Positions 54,394 to 63,443 of a stretch of 64,000 nucleotides of DNA are shown in pieces. Each line of letters begins with the position of its first letter. Within the stretch, counting starts at the first letter, position 1. Source of the DNA: Aquamicrobium sp. (GTDB lineage Bacteria > Pseudomonadota > Alphaproteobacteria > Rhizobiales > Rhizobiaceae); the NCBI RefSeq assembly GCF_023954335.1, contig NZ_JAMLIE010000001.1, positions 2,294,001 through 2,358,000 of the forward strand. Reading direction: 5' to 3'. The notes beneath the pieces are model-generated. The model saw nothing but the letters and a program-made list of their open reading frames with translations. It had not been told where the DNA came from and did no database searches. The position numbers were made by a program, and so were the translations under genes.

Positions 54394-55683
54394 TCAGCGC
54401 TTGGCGATCGGCACGTAGTCGCGCGACGGGTGGCCGGTGTAGAGCTGGCGCGGACGGCCGATCTTCTGGCTCGGGTCCTCGATCATCTCCTTCCACTGCG
54501 CGATCCAGCCGACGGTGCGGGCCAGCGCGAACAGCACGGTGAACATGGTGGTCGGGAAGCCGAGCGCCTTCAGCGTGATGCCGGAATAGAAGTCGATGTT
54601 CGGATAGAGCTTCTTCTCGATGAAATACTCGTCGGTCAGCGCGATGCGCTCCAGCTCCATGGCGACGTCCAGCAGCGGGTCGTCCTTGATGCCGAGCTCG
54701 CCCAGCACCTCGTGCGTGGTCTGTTGCATGATCTTGGCGCGCGGGTCGTAGTTCTTGTAGACACGGTGGCCGAAGCCCATCAGGCGGAACGGGTCGTTCT
54801 TGTCCTTGGCGCGGGCGACGAATTCGGGGATGCGGTCGACCGAGCCGATCTCGGCCAGCATGTTCAGCGCCGCCTCGTTGGCGCCGCCATGCGCCGGGCC
54901 CCACAGGCAGGCGATGCCGGCGGCGATGCAGGCGAACGGGTTGGCCCCGGACGAGCCGGCTAGGCGCACCGTCGAGGTCGAGGCGTTCTGCTCGTGGTCG
55001 GCGTGGAGGATGAAGATGCGCTCCATGGCGCGGGCGAGCACGGGATTGACCTTGTACTCGTCGCACGGCACCGCGAAGCACATATGGAGGAAGTTGGCGG
55101 CGTAGTTGAGGTCGTTCTTGGGGTAAACGAACGGCTGGCCGATATGGTACTTGTAGGCCATGGCGGCGATGGTCGGCATCTTGGCGATCAGCCGGATCGA
55201 GGCGACCATGCGCTGGTGCGGGTCGGAGATGTCGATCGAGTCGTGGTAGAAGGCCGACAGCGCGCCGACGACGCCGCACATCACCGCCATCGGATGCGCG
55301 TCGCGGCGGAAGCCGGAGAAGAATTTCGACATCTGCTCGTGCACCATGGTGTGGTGCGTGACGCGGTAGTCGAAATCGTCCTTCTGCGATTTTGTCGGCA
55401 GCTCGCCATAGAGCAGCAGGTAGCAGACCTCGAGGAAGTCGCCGTGCTCGGCAAGCTGCTCGATCGGGTAGCCGCGATGCAGCAGCATGCCCTCGTCGCC
55501 GTCGATATAGGTGATCTTCGACTCGCAGCTCGCGGTCGAGGTGAAGCCGGGATCGTAGGTGAAGGCGCCGGTGGTGGAGTAGAGCGCGCTGATGTCGATG
55601 ACATCCGGCCCGACCGACCCTTTTCGGACCTTGAATTCTTGGGTCTTGCCGTCGAAATCAAGCTTTGCGGTCGAACTGCTCAT
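54394..55683 (-). CDS. gltA: Citrate synthase
   Basis: 429-residue type II citrate synthase, first enzyme of the TCA cycle. WGPAHGGANEAALNML and MGFGHRVYKNYDPRA carry the catalytic His residues, and NIDFYSG the Asp. The start at 55683 has AGAGG 8 nt upstream; an ATG three codons earlier is too close to it. Confidence 0.97.
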   Translation of the reverse strand: MSSSTAKLDFDGKTQEFKVRKGSVGPDVIDISALYSTTGAFTYDPGFTSTASCESKITYIDGDEGMLLHRGYPIEQLAEHGDFLEVCYLLLYGELPTKSQKDDFDYRVTHHTMVHEQMSKFFSGFRRDAHPMAVMCGVVGALSAFYHDSIDISDPHQRMVASIRLIAKMPTIAAMAYKYHIGQPFVYPKNDLNYAANFLHMCFAVPCDEYKVNPVLARAMERIFILHADHEQNASTSTVRLAGSSGANPFACIAAGIACLWGPAHGGANEAALNMLAEIGSVDRIPEFVARAKDKNDPFRLMGFGHRVYKNYDPRAKIMQQTTHEVLGELGIKDDPLLDVAMELERIALTDEYFIEKKLYPNIDFYSGITLKALGFPTTMFTVLFALARTVGWIAQWKEMIEDPSQKIGRPRQLYTGHPSRDYVPIAKR

Positions 55684-55875
55684 CACCATCACCTCTTAAT
55701 TCAGGGCGCCCCGCCTCAGTGCCGTCCCTTGGGCCGATCCCTTGGGTCAATCCATTGGATTAAATAGGCAACCAACTCCCGATTGCGCGCCCTTGCTATC
55801 CGATTTGCGGGGGCCTGCCAAGCGATTCCGCAATTGCGCTTCGGCGCTGCACCATGGGGTGGAAACGCCGCCGCC

Positions 55876-57297
55876 TCACGCCGCCTGGTCGCGCAGGCGG
55901 GCGAGGCTTTCCTCGCGCCCGAGCACCGCGATCACGTCGAAAACGCCGGGCGAGGTCGAGCGGCCGGTCAGCGCCGCGCGCAGCGGCTGCGCCACCTTGC
56001 CGAGCTTCAGCCCGGCCTCATCGGCATAGGCGCGCACCGCCCCTTCGGTCGTCTCCACCGACCAGTCGCCCAACGCCTCCAGCGCCGGGATGAGGCCGGA
56101 AATCGTCGCGCGCGCGCCGGCGTCGAGGATCTGCGCCGCCTTTTCGTCGAGGGCGAGCGGGCGCGTCGCGAACAGGTACTGCGCGCTGTCGGCCAGCTCG
56201 ACCAGCGTCCTGGCGCGTTCCTTCAGGCCCGGCATCGCGGCGAGAAGCATCGCCTTCTGCTGCGCGTTCGGTTCGGCCGGAATCGCGCCCCGCTCCGCGA
56301 TGAAGGGCAGGGTGGCGAGGAAGCGCCCGAGAAGGTCGGCGTCGTCGCTCTTGCGCATGTAGAGCCCGTTCAGCGCCTCGAGCTTGGCGTAGTCGAAGCG
56401 GGCCGCGCCGCGGTTGACGTCCTCGATCTCGAACCAGCGCACCATGTCCTCGGTGGACATCACCTCGTCGTCGCCATGGCTCCAGCCGAGGCGGGCGAGA
56501 TAGTTGCGCAGCGCCTCCGGCAGGTAGCCCATGGCGCGGTAGGCCTCGACGCCGAGCGCGCCGTGGCGCTTGGAAAGCTTGGCCCCGTCCGGGCCGTGGA
56601 TCAGCGGGATATGCGCCATCACCGGCACCTCCCAGCCCATGGCCTCGTAGATCACCGTCTGGCGCGCGGCGTTGGTCAGGTGGTCGTCGCCGCGGATGAT
56701 GTGGGTGACGCCCATGTCGTGGTCGTCGACGACGACGGCGTGCATGTAGGTCGGGTTGCCGTCCGAGCGCAGGATGATGAAGTCGTCGAGGTCCTTGTTG
56801 GGGAAGCGCACGTCGTCCTGCACGCGGTCGCGCACCAGCGTCTCGCCCTCCTGCGGCGCCTTGATGCGGATGGCGGGCTTGACGCCCGCCGGGGCCTCCG
56901 AGGGGTCGCGGTCGCGCCAGCGGCCGTCATAGCGCGGCGGGCGCCCTTCCGCGCGGGCCTTCTCGCGCATCTCGTCGAGCTCGGCGGGTGTCGCGTAGCA
57001 ATGATAGGCCTTGCCGAGGCGCACCAGCTCCTCGGCCACCTCGCGGTGGCGTGGCGCGCGGGCGAACTGCGACACCGGCTCGCCGTCCCATTCGAGGCCG
57101 AGCCATGTCAGCCCGTCGAGGATCGCGGCAGTCGCGGCCTCGGTCGAGCGCTCGCGGTCGGTGTCCTCGATGCGGAGCAGCATCGTGCCGCCGGTATGCT
57201 TCGCGAACAGCCAGTTGAACAGCGCGGTGCGCGCCCCGCCGATATGCAGATAGCCGGTGGGCGAGGGGGCGAAGCGGGTGACGACCTTGTCGGACAT
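55876..57297 (-). CDS. gltX: Glutamate-tRNA ligase
   Basis: 473-residue class I synthetase. RFAPSPTGYLHIGGARTAL has the HIGH-type motif and KLSKRHG the KMSKS-type motif. With GatCAB and no glutaminyl-tRNA synthetase visible here, it is probably partly non-discriminating and charges tRNA(Gln) for later amidation. Divergent from comEC. Confidence 0.96.
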   Translation of the reverse strand: MSDKVVTRFAPSPTGYLHIGGARTALFNWLFAKHTGGTMLLRIEDTDRERSTEAATAAILDGLTWLGLEWDGEPVSQFARAPRHREVAEELVRLGKAYHCYATPAELDEMREKARAEGRPPRYDGRWRDRDPSEAPAGVKPAIRIKAPQEGETLVRDRVQDDVRFPNKDLDDFIILRSDGNPTYMHAVVVDDHDMGVTHIIRGDDHLTNAARQTVIYEAMGWEVPVMAHIPLIHGPDGAKLSKRHGALGVEAYRAMGYLPEALRNYLARLGWSHGDDEVMSTEDMVRWFEIEDVNRGAARFDYAKLEALNGLYMRKSDDADLLGRFLATLPFIAERGAIPAEPNAQQKAMLLAAMPGLKERARTLVELADSAQYLFATRPLALDEKAAQILDAGARATISGLIPALEALGDWSVETTEGAVRAYADEAGLKLGKVAQPLRAALTGRSTSPGVFDVIAVLGREESLARLRDQAA

Positions 57298-57427
57298 GGC
57301 TTCCTGCCTGTGAGAAGGGAACGGGTGCGGGCGCGACGCCCGATGATCTTTTTCTGGCGCTCATGTAGCATAGGCGCTTCGACGTGCAAGCGATTACCGG
57401 GAAACCAGCCCGGGCGGGGAGCGCGGC

Positions 57428-59800
57428 ATGGAGGCGAGGGAAGCGGGGCGCACCGACGAGCGCCGGCAGTTCGCGCTGCCGGGCGCGGCGCCGCTTGCGC
57501 CCATGCCGGCCCGGCGCGAGGCCGTGTCCGCCGACAGCCGCCCGGCCTTGCCGGAACGCCCTCCCTCCCATCCTCCGGTCGCGGTGGCCCGGGGCCTGCC
57601 GGCAACGCTGCGCCGCGCGCTCGACGGCGAGCCGGAGCGCGGCAACGGCTTCCTGTTCGCGCCGGTGTTCATGGCGGCCGGGGCGCTCTCCTATTTCACC
57701 CTCGCGGCCGAGCCGTCCTTTCTTCCGCTCCTGCTCTCCTTCGTTTTGGCGTCGGGGTTGGCCTTCGCGCTCCTGTCGCGCCCGCTTCTCCATGCCGCTC
57801 TCGTCGCGGCGGCGATGGTCTGCGCCGGCATGCTGGCGGGCAAGGTCGAGACGTGGCGCGCGGCGACGCCGATGCTGGGGTCCGAGATCACAACCCGGCT
57901 GACCGGCCGCGTCGTGCGCATCGAGCATCAGGCGAGCGGCCGCGTGCGGCTGACGCTCGACCTCGTGGCGACGGAGCGGCCGCAGCTGCGCTACGCGCCG
58001 CACCGTATCCGCGCCACCGCGCGCGCCGCGCCGGAGGGGCTGGTTCCGGGCGAGACGGTGCAAGGCGTGGCGCGGCTGATGCCGCCCTCCGGCCCGGTGC
58101 GCCCCGACAGCTACGATTTCGCCTTCGAGAGCTACTTTTCCGGGATCGGCGCGGTCGGGTTCTTCCTCTCCCGGCCCGAGCGGGTGGCCGAGACCGGCCC
58201 GCCGGACTTCGGCGAGCGGCTTGCCGCATGGGTGGAGGAATGGCGCGGGCGCATGGCCGCGCGCATCGAGGCGCAGATAAGCGGGCCGGAGGGCGCCATC
58301 GCCGCCGCGCTGATCACCGGCATTCGCGCCGGCATCCCCGAGGAGATCAACGAGGCGCTGCGCGTCACCGGCCTCTACCACATCATCTCCATATCCGGCC
58401 TCCACATGGCGCTGGTGGCCGGTACGCTGATGGTTTCCCTGCGCGCCGGCTTCGCGCTGTTCCCGTCCTTCTCCATGCGCCGCCCGGTCAAGAAATACGC
58501 CGCCGCCGCGGCCCTTGCCGCCACCGCCTTCTATCTCGCCCTGTCGGGCGGCGACGTCGCGGCCCAGCGCAGCTTCATCATGCTCGCCGTGATGCTCGCC
58601 GCCGTCATCGTCGACCGCGCGGCGCTGACCATGCGCAACCTCGCGATCTCCGCGCTCATCATCCTGATCGTCGCGCCGCACGAGGTCGTCGGCCCCTCGT
58701 TCCAGATGTCGTTCGCCGCCACCGCCGCGCTGGTCGCCGCCTACGCCGCGTGGCGAGACCGTCGCGAGCGGCGGCCGCGAGCGTCGATCAGTCGGGGGAT
58801 GCCCGTCGCCATGCTGCGCACCGGCCTCGGCTACGCCGCCGGCCTGTCGATGACCTCGGTGGTGGCGGGGCTGGCGACGGCGCTGTTCACCGCCTGGCAT
58901 TTCCAGCAGGTCTCGCCGCTCGGCCTCGTCGCCAACCTTGCCGCGATGCCGGTGGTGTCCGTCGCCGTGATGCCGATGGCGGTCCTTACCGCGCTGCTGA
59001 TGCCGTTCGGCCTCGACGCCGCGCCGCTGTGGGTGATGGGGCAGGGCATCGCGGCGATGAACGCCATCGCGCTGTGGCTGGCCGAGCGCTCCGCCTTCGA
59101 CGCGACGGGCGCGATTCCGCTTGCGGCGGTGCTGGTGCTGACCGTGGCGCTCGCCGTGCTGACCATGGCGACGAGCGCCCTGCGCTGGCTCGCGCTGCCG
59201 CTCATCGGGCTCGGCGTCGGCCTTCTTGCCGCGCGCGACCTGCCTGACGCCTTCGTGTCGGAGGATGCGGTCCTCGTCGCCATGCGGCTGGAGGACGGGC
59301 GCATCGCCGTCAACCGGCCGCGCCCGCGCGCCTTCACCCTCGACAACTGGCGGCGCGCCTTCGGCGGCGGCGAGATCGTCCGGCCGGTGGACGCGGCACC
59401 GGGCGAGGTGATGGAAAGCCGGCTGGCCACCGCCGGTTTCTCCTGCCGCGACGGTCTTTGCCTCGTGGACCGGGGTGACGGTGCGGTGCTGGCCCATGCG
59501 GCGGATGCCGCTGCCGCGCGCCCGGCCTGCGGCGTGGCTGGGCTGATCGTCATCGCCGATGCGACGGCGCGCAGCCCGTGCGGGCAAGGGGAAGCCGCCG
59601 TCATCACCGCCCGCGACCTCGCCCGCAAGGGCAGCGCCGAGATCAGGTTCGGGCAGGGGCCTGCCGCGATCCGCTTCGCGATCACCGAGCCTTATCGCCC
59701 CTGGCACGAGCATCGCCGCTTCTCGCGCGCCGCGCGCGGGCTCGCGCCATGGCGGCGGCAGGAACGCGATCAGCCGCGCAGCGACGACCAGACGGGATAG
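57428..59800 (+). CDS. comEC: ComEC/Rec2-type DNA uptake channel protein
   Basis: 790 residues. An N-terminal polar region, membrane helices, a DUF4131/OB-like segment and the Competence helix bundle containing LIKTGIRAGIPEEIN-like and YHIISISGLHMALVAG blocks. The C-terminal 170 residues lack the HxHxDH metal site of the metallo-beta-lactamase domain found in full ComEC. Its last 31 bp overlap the P1 peptidase 3' end. With dprA it suggests a natural-transformation machinery. Confidence 0.92.
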   Translation: MEAREAGRTDERRQFALPGAAPLAPMPARREAVSADSRPALPERPPSHPPVAVARGLPATLRRALDGEPERGNGFLFAPVFMAAGALSYFTLAAEPSFLPLLLSFVLASGLAFALLSRPLLHAALVAAAMVCAGMLAGKVETWRAATPMLGSEITTRLTGRVVRIEHQASGRVRLTLDLVATERPQLRYAPHRIRATARAAPEGLVPGETVQGVARLMPPSGPVRPDSYDFAFESYFSGIGAVGFFLSRPERVAETGPPDFGERLAAWVEEWRGRMAARIEAQISGPEGAIAAALITGIRAGIPEEINEALRVTGLYHIISISGLHMALVAGTLMVSLRAGFALFPSFSMRRPVKKYAAAAALAATAFYLALSGGDVAAQRSFIMLAVMLAAVIVDRAALTMRNLAISALIILIVAPHEVVGPSFQMSFAATAALVAAYAAWRDRRERRPRASISRGMPVAMLRTGLGYAAGLSMTSVVAGLATALFTAWHFQQVSPLGLVANLAAMPVVSVAVMPMAVLTALLMPFGLDAAPLWVMGQGIAAMNAIALWLAERSAFDATGAIPLAAVLVLTVALAVLTMATSALRWLALPLIGLGVGLLAARDLPDAFVSEDAVLVAMRLEDGRIAVNRPRPRAFTLDNWRRAFGGGEIVRPVDAAPGEVMESRLATAGFSCRDGLCLVDRGDGAVLAHAADAAAARPACGVAGLIVIADATARSPCGQGEAAVITARDLARKGSAEIRFGQGPAAIRFAITEPYRPWHEHRRFSRAARGLAPWRRQERDQPRSDDQTG

Positions 59801-60783
59801 AGATCGCCCTCGGCCGGCGTCGCGGCATGGACGCCGCGCGCGATGGCGCGGGCCATGGTGGCGCCGGCGGCGGCGTAGAGCGCGGCCGCGCCCTCGATGC
59901 CGAGCTCGACACCGCTTTTGCCGGTGGCCAGCGCGAAGACGAGATCGCCGTCGGCCGGCGTGTGCGTCGGCCAGATGGCGCGGGCGAAGCCGTCATGCGC
60001 CGACACCGCCAGCCGCTTGGCCGCCGCCTTGGACAGCTTCGCGTCGGTGGCGACGATGGTGATGGTGGTGGCGCGGCCGGGCAGCGGTCCTTCCTCGAAC
60101 TTCCAGCGCAGATCGGTCGCCTCCGGCGGCAGCGGCGCCGGCAGGCCGAGGCCGCCGAACTCGCCGCCGATCTCGAACGGAGCCGCCCAGAAATGCGACC
60201 CGCGCCCGACCGTCACCGAGCCGACCGGATTGACGGCGGCGAGCGCGCCGACGGTGACGCCGTTCGGCAGGCGGGTCGAGGCCGAGCCGAGGCCGCCCTT
60301 CAGCCCGGCGGTCAGCGCGCCTATCCCTGCGCCCACCGTCCCAAAGGCGAAGTCGGGGCCGGCATTCGCTACCGCCTCGTAGCCCATCTCGCGATAGGGC
60401 GGGTAGCGGCCCCAGTCCTTGTCGCCGCCATTGATAAGGTCGAACAGGATCGCCGCAGGCACCACCGGCACCAGCGCCGAACCAACCTTGAAGCCGACGC
60501 CCTTCTCGCGCAGCGCCGCCTGCACGCCGGAGGCCGCGTCGAGCCCGAAGGCCGAGCCGCCGGACAGCACGAAGCCGTGGAACTCGTGGAGCGTGTTGTG
60601 CGGCTCGAGCGCGTCGGTCTCGCGCGTGCCCGGCGCGCCGCCCAGCACCTGCACCGAAGCGACGCACGGCTCGTCCGGCAGGACGACGGTGACGCCGCTT
60701 TTCAGCCGCGCATCGCCGGCATTGCCGACCCTGAGGCCGGCGACGTCGGTGATGAGGTTCTTCGGACCGGGAACGAAGGGCAT
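59770..60783 (-). CDS. P1 family (DmpA-like) peptidase
   Basis: 337-residue N-terminal-nucleophile aminopeptidase family. NLITDVAGLRVGNAGD, TLHEFHGFVLSGGSAFGLDAA, GLGSASTRLPNGVTVGALAAVNPVGSV and an autoprocessing-type Ser region near the centre are present. Members cleave beta-peptides or D-amino-acid amides; exact substrate unknown. Ends 9 bp after the binding-protein gene start region. Confidence 0.9.
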   Translation of the reverse strand: MPFVPGPKNLITDVAGLRVGNAGDARLKSGVTVVLPDEPCVASVQVLGGAPGTRETDALEPHNTLHEFHGFVLSGGSAFGLDAASGVQAALREKGVGFKVGSALVPVVPAAILFDLINGGDKDWGRYPPYREMGYEAVANAGPDFAFGTVGAGIGALTAGLKGGLGSASTRLPNGVTVGALAAVNPVGSVTVGRGSHFWAAPFEIGGEFGGLGLPAPLPPEATDLRWKFEEGPLPGRATTITIVATDAKLSKAAAKRLAVSAHDGFARAIWPTHTPADGDLVFALATGKSGVELGIEGAAALYAAAGATMARAIARGVHAATPAEGDLYPVWSSLRG

Positions 60784-60792
60784 GGGCGGGCT

Positions 60793-61857
60793 CTATTCTG
60801 TTGGCAGGAAGCGTTCGCCGTCGTAGCGATGGAGGATGACGGGGAAACGCGCCGGATCGCCCTTGTCGTCGAACGACACGGGGCCGACCAGCGTCTCGAA
60901 CCGCTCGCGCGCGAGCATGTCGGCGGGCGCGAGGTCTTCCGCCCGCGCCCGCCGGAGCGCCTCGATGGCGACGGTGACGGCCGCATGGGCGGGCAGGACA
61001 TAGCCTTCCGGGACGATTTCCGCTTCGGTGAAGCGCCGGAGCGTATCGCCGTCGATGCGGTCGACCCATTCGGGCGGGGCGATCATCAGCGTCCCGGTCG
61101 CCAGCGGCACGTCGCCCGGCGCGCGCAGCGCCTCGCCGCCGGCGAAGGTCAGCGCATGGCCGAGCTGGGCCGCGTCGCGCGCCATGATGGCGATGTCGTC
61201 GCGGTCGCCGCCGACGAAGACGTGCGTGGCCCCGGCGCGCGCCAGCCGGCCGACGAGGCCGATCTGGTTCTCCATCTGCGGCCGGTAGGTGTCGAGGAAC
61301 ACCGGCTTCAGCCCGGCGATCTCGGCGGCGAGCCGCAGCGATTCGGCAAGCTCGCGGCCATGGATGGTGCCGTCGTCGACGATGGCGAAATGCTCGGTGC
61401 GCCATTGCCGCGGCAGGATGGCGCCGATGGCCGCCGCCTCGGCATCGGCGCGCGGTGCGAGCCGCCATACAAGCCAGCCGGTGCGCACGCGCCGGTCGGT
61501 CAGGCCGTTGGCGCGCACCCCGGGCGTGACGACGGCGATGCCGGCTTGCCTGAAGACGGGCAGCGCCGCCTCGATTGCTTCGAGGCACAGGAACCCGGCA
61601 ACGGCCGCCACGCCGGCCTCCGCGAGCTCCTGCGCCGCTGCCTCGCCGCCTTCGGCCGTGCATTGGTCGTCGGCGACGACGAGCTCGGCTCCCGTATCGG
61701 CGGCCGCGATTTCCGCGCCCGCCCGCATCTGCGCGCCGAGCAGGGCGAAGGGCCCGTCGAGCGGCGCGGCGAGCCCGACCCGCAACGTGTCCGCCTGCGC
61801 GCCGCCGGCAAGGGCGAGCACGGCTGCGGCGAGCATCGTTTTCAGGGCGGGCTGCAT
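60793..61857 (-). CDS. Branched-chain amino-acid-type ABC transporter substrate-binding protein
   Basis: 354 residues with a signal peptide (MQPALKTMLAAAVLALAGG) and a two-lobe type I periplasmic binding fold of the LivJ/Leu-Ile-Val family (VGLAAPLDGPFALLGAQM, VTPGVRANGL, FVGGDRDDIAIM). No ABC transporter permease or ATPase gene is nearby. It is followed 9 bp later by the P1 peptidase gene, a possible peptide-uptake link. Confidence 0.85.
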   Translation of the reverse strand: MQPALKTMLAAAVLALAGGAQADTLRVGLAAPLDGPFALLGAQMRAGAEIAAADTGAELVVADDQCTAEGGEAAAQELAEAGVAAVAGFLCLEAIEAALPVFRQAGIAVVTPGVRANGLTDRRVRTGWLVWRLAPRADAEAAAIGAILPRQWRTEHFAIVDDGTIHGRELAESLRLAAEIAGLKPVFLDTYRPQMENQIGLVGRLARAGATHVFVGGDRDDIAIMARDAAQLGHALTFAGGEALRAPGDVPLATGTLMIAPPEWVDRIDGDTLRRFTEAEIVPEGYVLPAHAAVTVAIEALRRARAEDLAPADMLARERFETLVGPVSFDDKGDPARFPVILHRYDGERFLPTE

Positions 61858-61998
61858 GGTTCGCCTTTTCGGGAAGCCTCGTGCCGGACGGTCCGTCAAC
61901 TTGGTAAAGGCTGGCGGGAAGGCGTGCAACAGGTTAGGAGCAGCATGTTTGCCGGCGGGGCCGGGGTGCCTATATGCGGCGGAAACCATCAAGTGCAG

Positions 61999-62511
61999 GT
62001 GAAAAACGTGCTGAACAAGAATGCTGTCGAGCCGCCGCTTTACCGCGAGGCGATGAGCCGCTTCGCCGGGGCGGTGCATGTGGTGGCGACCGACGGGGCG
62101 CATGGACGGCGCGGGACGACGATCATCGCCGCCTGCTCGGTCTCGGACGAGCCGCCGACGATCCTCGTCTGCCTCAACCGGATGAAGCCGGAAAACGACT
62201 GCTTCGCCGACAACGGCGTCTTCGCGCTCAACACGCTTTCGCCGCAGCAGCAGCCGCTGGCCGACGCCTTTTCCGGCCTGACCGGGCTCAGCCAAGACGA
62301 ACGCTTCGCGCTCGGCGAGTGGGAGACGGGCTCGTCCGGCGCGCCGATCCTGCGCGGCGCGCTCGCCACCTTCGATTGCCATCTGGTCGAAGCGAAGGAC
62401 TTCGCCACCCACCGCATCCTGCTCGGCCGGGTGACGGATATCCGGATCGGCGAGGCCGAAGAGCCGCTGCTCTACTTCCGGCGCGCCTATCGCCGGCTGG
62501 GCGGAGACTGA
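61999..62511 (+). CDS. RutF-like FMN reductase
   Basis: 170-residue split-barrel flavin reductase: EAMSRFAGAVHVVATDG, IIAACSVSDEPPTILVCLNR and DNGVFALNTL are typical of RutF/HpaC-type enzymes that supply reduced FMN to a monooxygenase. No rut or hpa partner gene is in the window. The GTG at 61999 is the chosen start; the region upstream lacks a clear ribosome-binding site and ATG 61944 is possible. Confidence 0.85.
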   Translation: MKNVLNKNAVEPPLYREAMSRFAGAVHVVATDGAHGRRGTTIIAACSVSDEPPTILVCLNRMKPENDCFADNGVFALNTLSPQQQPLADAFSGLTGLSQDERFALGEWETGSSGAPILRGALATFDCHLVEAKDFATHRILLGRVTDIRIGEAEEPLLYFRRAYRRLGGD

Positions 62512-62532
62512 CGGACGGGAGGAGACGGTAGG

Positions 62533-63438
62533 ATGACGCGCACCGGCCACGGCAGGACCAGAGCGATGCCCGTCCTCGCGGCCGCCCTTTCGCTGCTGCT
62601 GGCGCTGCCCGCCGCCGCGGCGGAGCTGCTCTCTCCGTTCAAGGACAGGCTGTTCGCCTATCCGGCGACGCTGGCCGAGGCCGATGGCGGTCGCCACGTC
62701 ACGGTCGACTATCGCGAAGAGCGCGACATCAACGGCCGCGACGAGGTCCCCGAGCGCCGCGTCCACGGCGCCTATGTCGATCTCGGCGTGCGCCGCGCCC
62801 AGAAGGATCTCATCGCCGAGACCGCCGCCGGGCGCATCGCCCACATGGCGGTCGGCCGGCAGGAGAAGGCGCGCTTCATCGTCGTCTACCTGCACGGGCA
62901 GGGCGGCAGCCGCCGGCAGGGCATGGACGATTTCACCTTCGGCGGCAATTTCAACCGCATCAAGAACCTCGCCGCCGGCAATGGCGGCCTTTACCTGACG
63001 GTGGATTTTCCCGATTTCGGCGCCGGCGGCGCGCGCCTCGTCGCCGAGCTGGCGGGCCACTACGCCGCCCGCTCGCCCGGCGCGCCGGTCTTCGTCGCCT
63101 GCGGCTCGATGGGCGGCGGCCTGTGCTGGCGCCTCGCCGACGACGCCGCGCTCGCGCCCCGCCTCGGCGGGCTGCTGCTGCTCGGCTCGCACTGGGACGA
63201 GGGGTTCTTCGCCAGCCGCGCCTTCAAGCGCAAGGTGCCGCTGTTCTTCGGCCATGGCGGCAACGATCGGGTCTATCCGGTCGAAAAACAGGAAGCGTTC
63301 TTCCGCGCGATCCTTGCCCGCGCGCCCGGCTATCCCGCCCGCTTCATCCGTTTCGAAACCGGGAGCCACGGCACGCCGATCCGCATGTCGGACTGGCGCG
63401 CGACGCTGAACTGGATGGTCTCGGCCGCCGGCCGCTGA
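62533..63438 (+). CDS. Secreted alpha/beta-hydrolase
   Basis: 301 residues with a signal peptide (AAALSLLLALPAAAAE). The alpha/beta-hydrolase fold is suggested by VYLHGQGGSRRQG (oxyanion), ACGSMGGG with the nucleophile Ser, and FGHGGNDRVYP and GSHGTPI carrying the acid and His. Substrate unknown. Starts 22 bp after the flavin reductase. Confidence 0.85.
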   Translation: MTRTGHGRTRAMPVLAAALSLLLALPAAAAELLSPFKDRLFAYPATLAEADGGRHVTVDYREERDINGRDEVPERRVHGAYVDLGVRRAQKDLIAETAAGRIAHMAVGRQEKARFIVVYLHGQGGSRRQGMDDFTFGGNFNRIKNLAAGNGGLYLTVDFPDFGAGGARLVAELAGHYAARSPGAPVFVACGSMGGGLCWRLADDAALAPRLGGLLLLGSHWDEGFFASRAFKRKVPLFFGHGGNDRVYPVEKQEAFFRAILARAPGYPARFIRFETGSHGTPIRMSDWRATLNWMVSAAGR

Positions 63439-63443
63439 GGCGC

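Noticed and set aside
55783..59247. Very long plus-strand open frame across gltX and comEC
   Set aside because: Runs through two well-identified genes in other frames; residue composition is typical of shadow frames.
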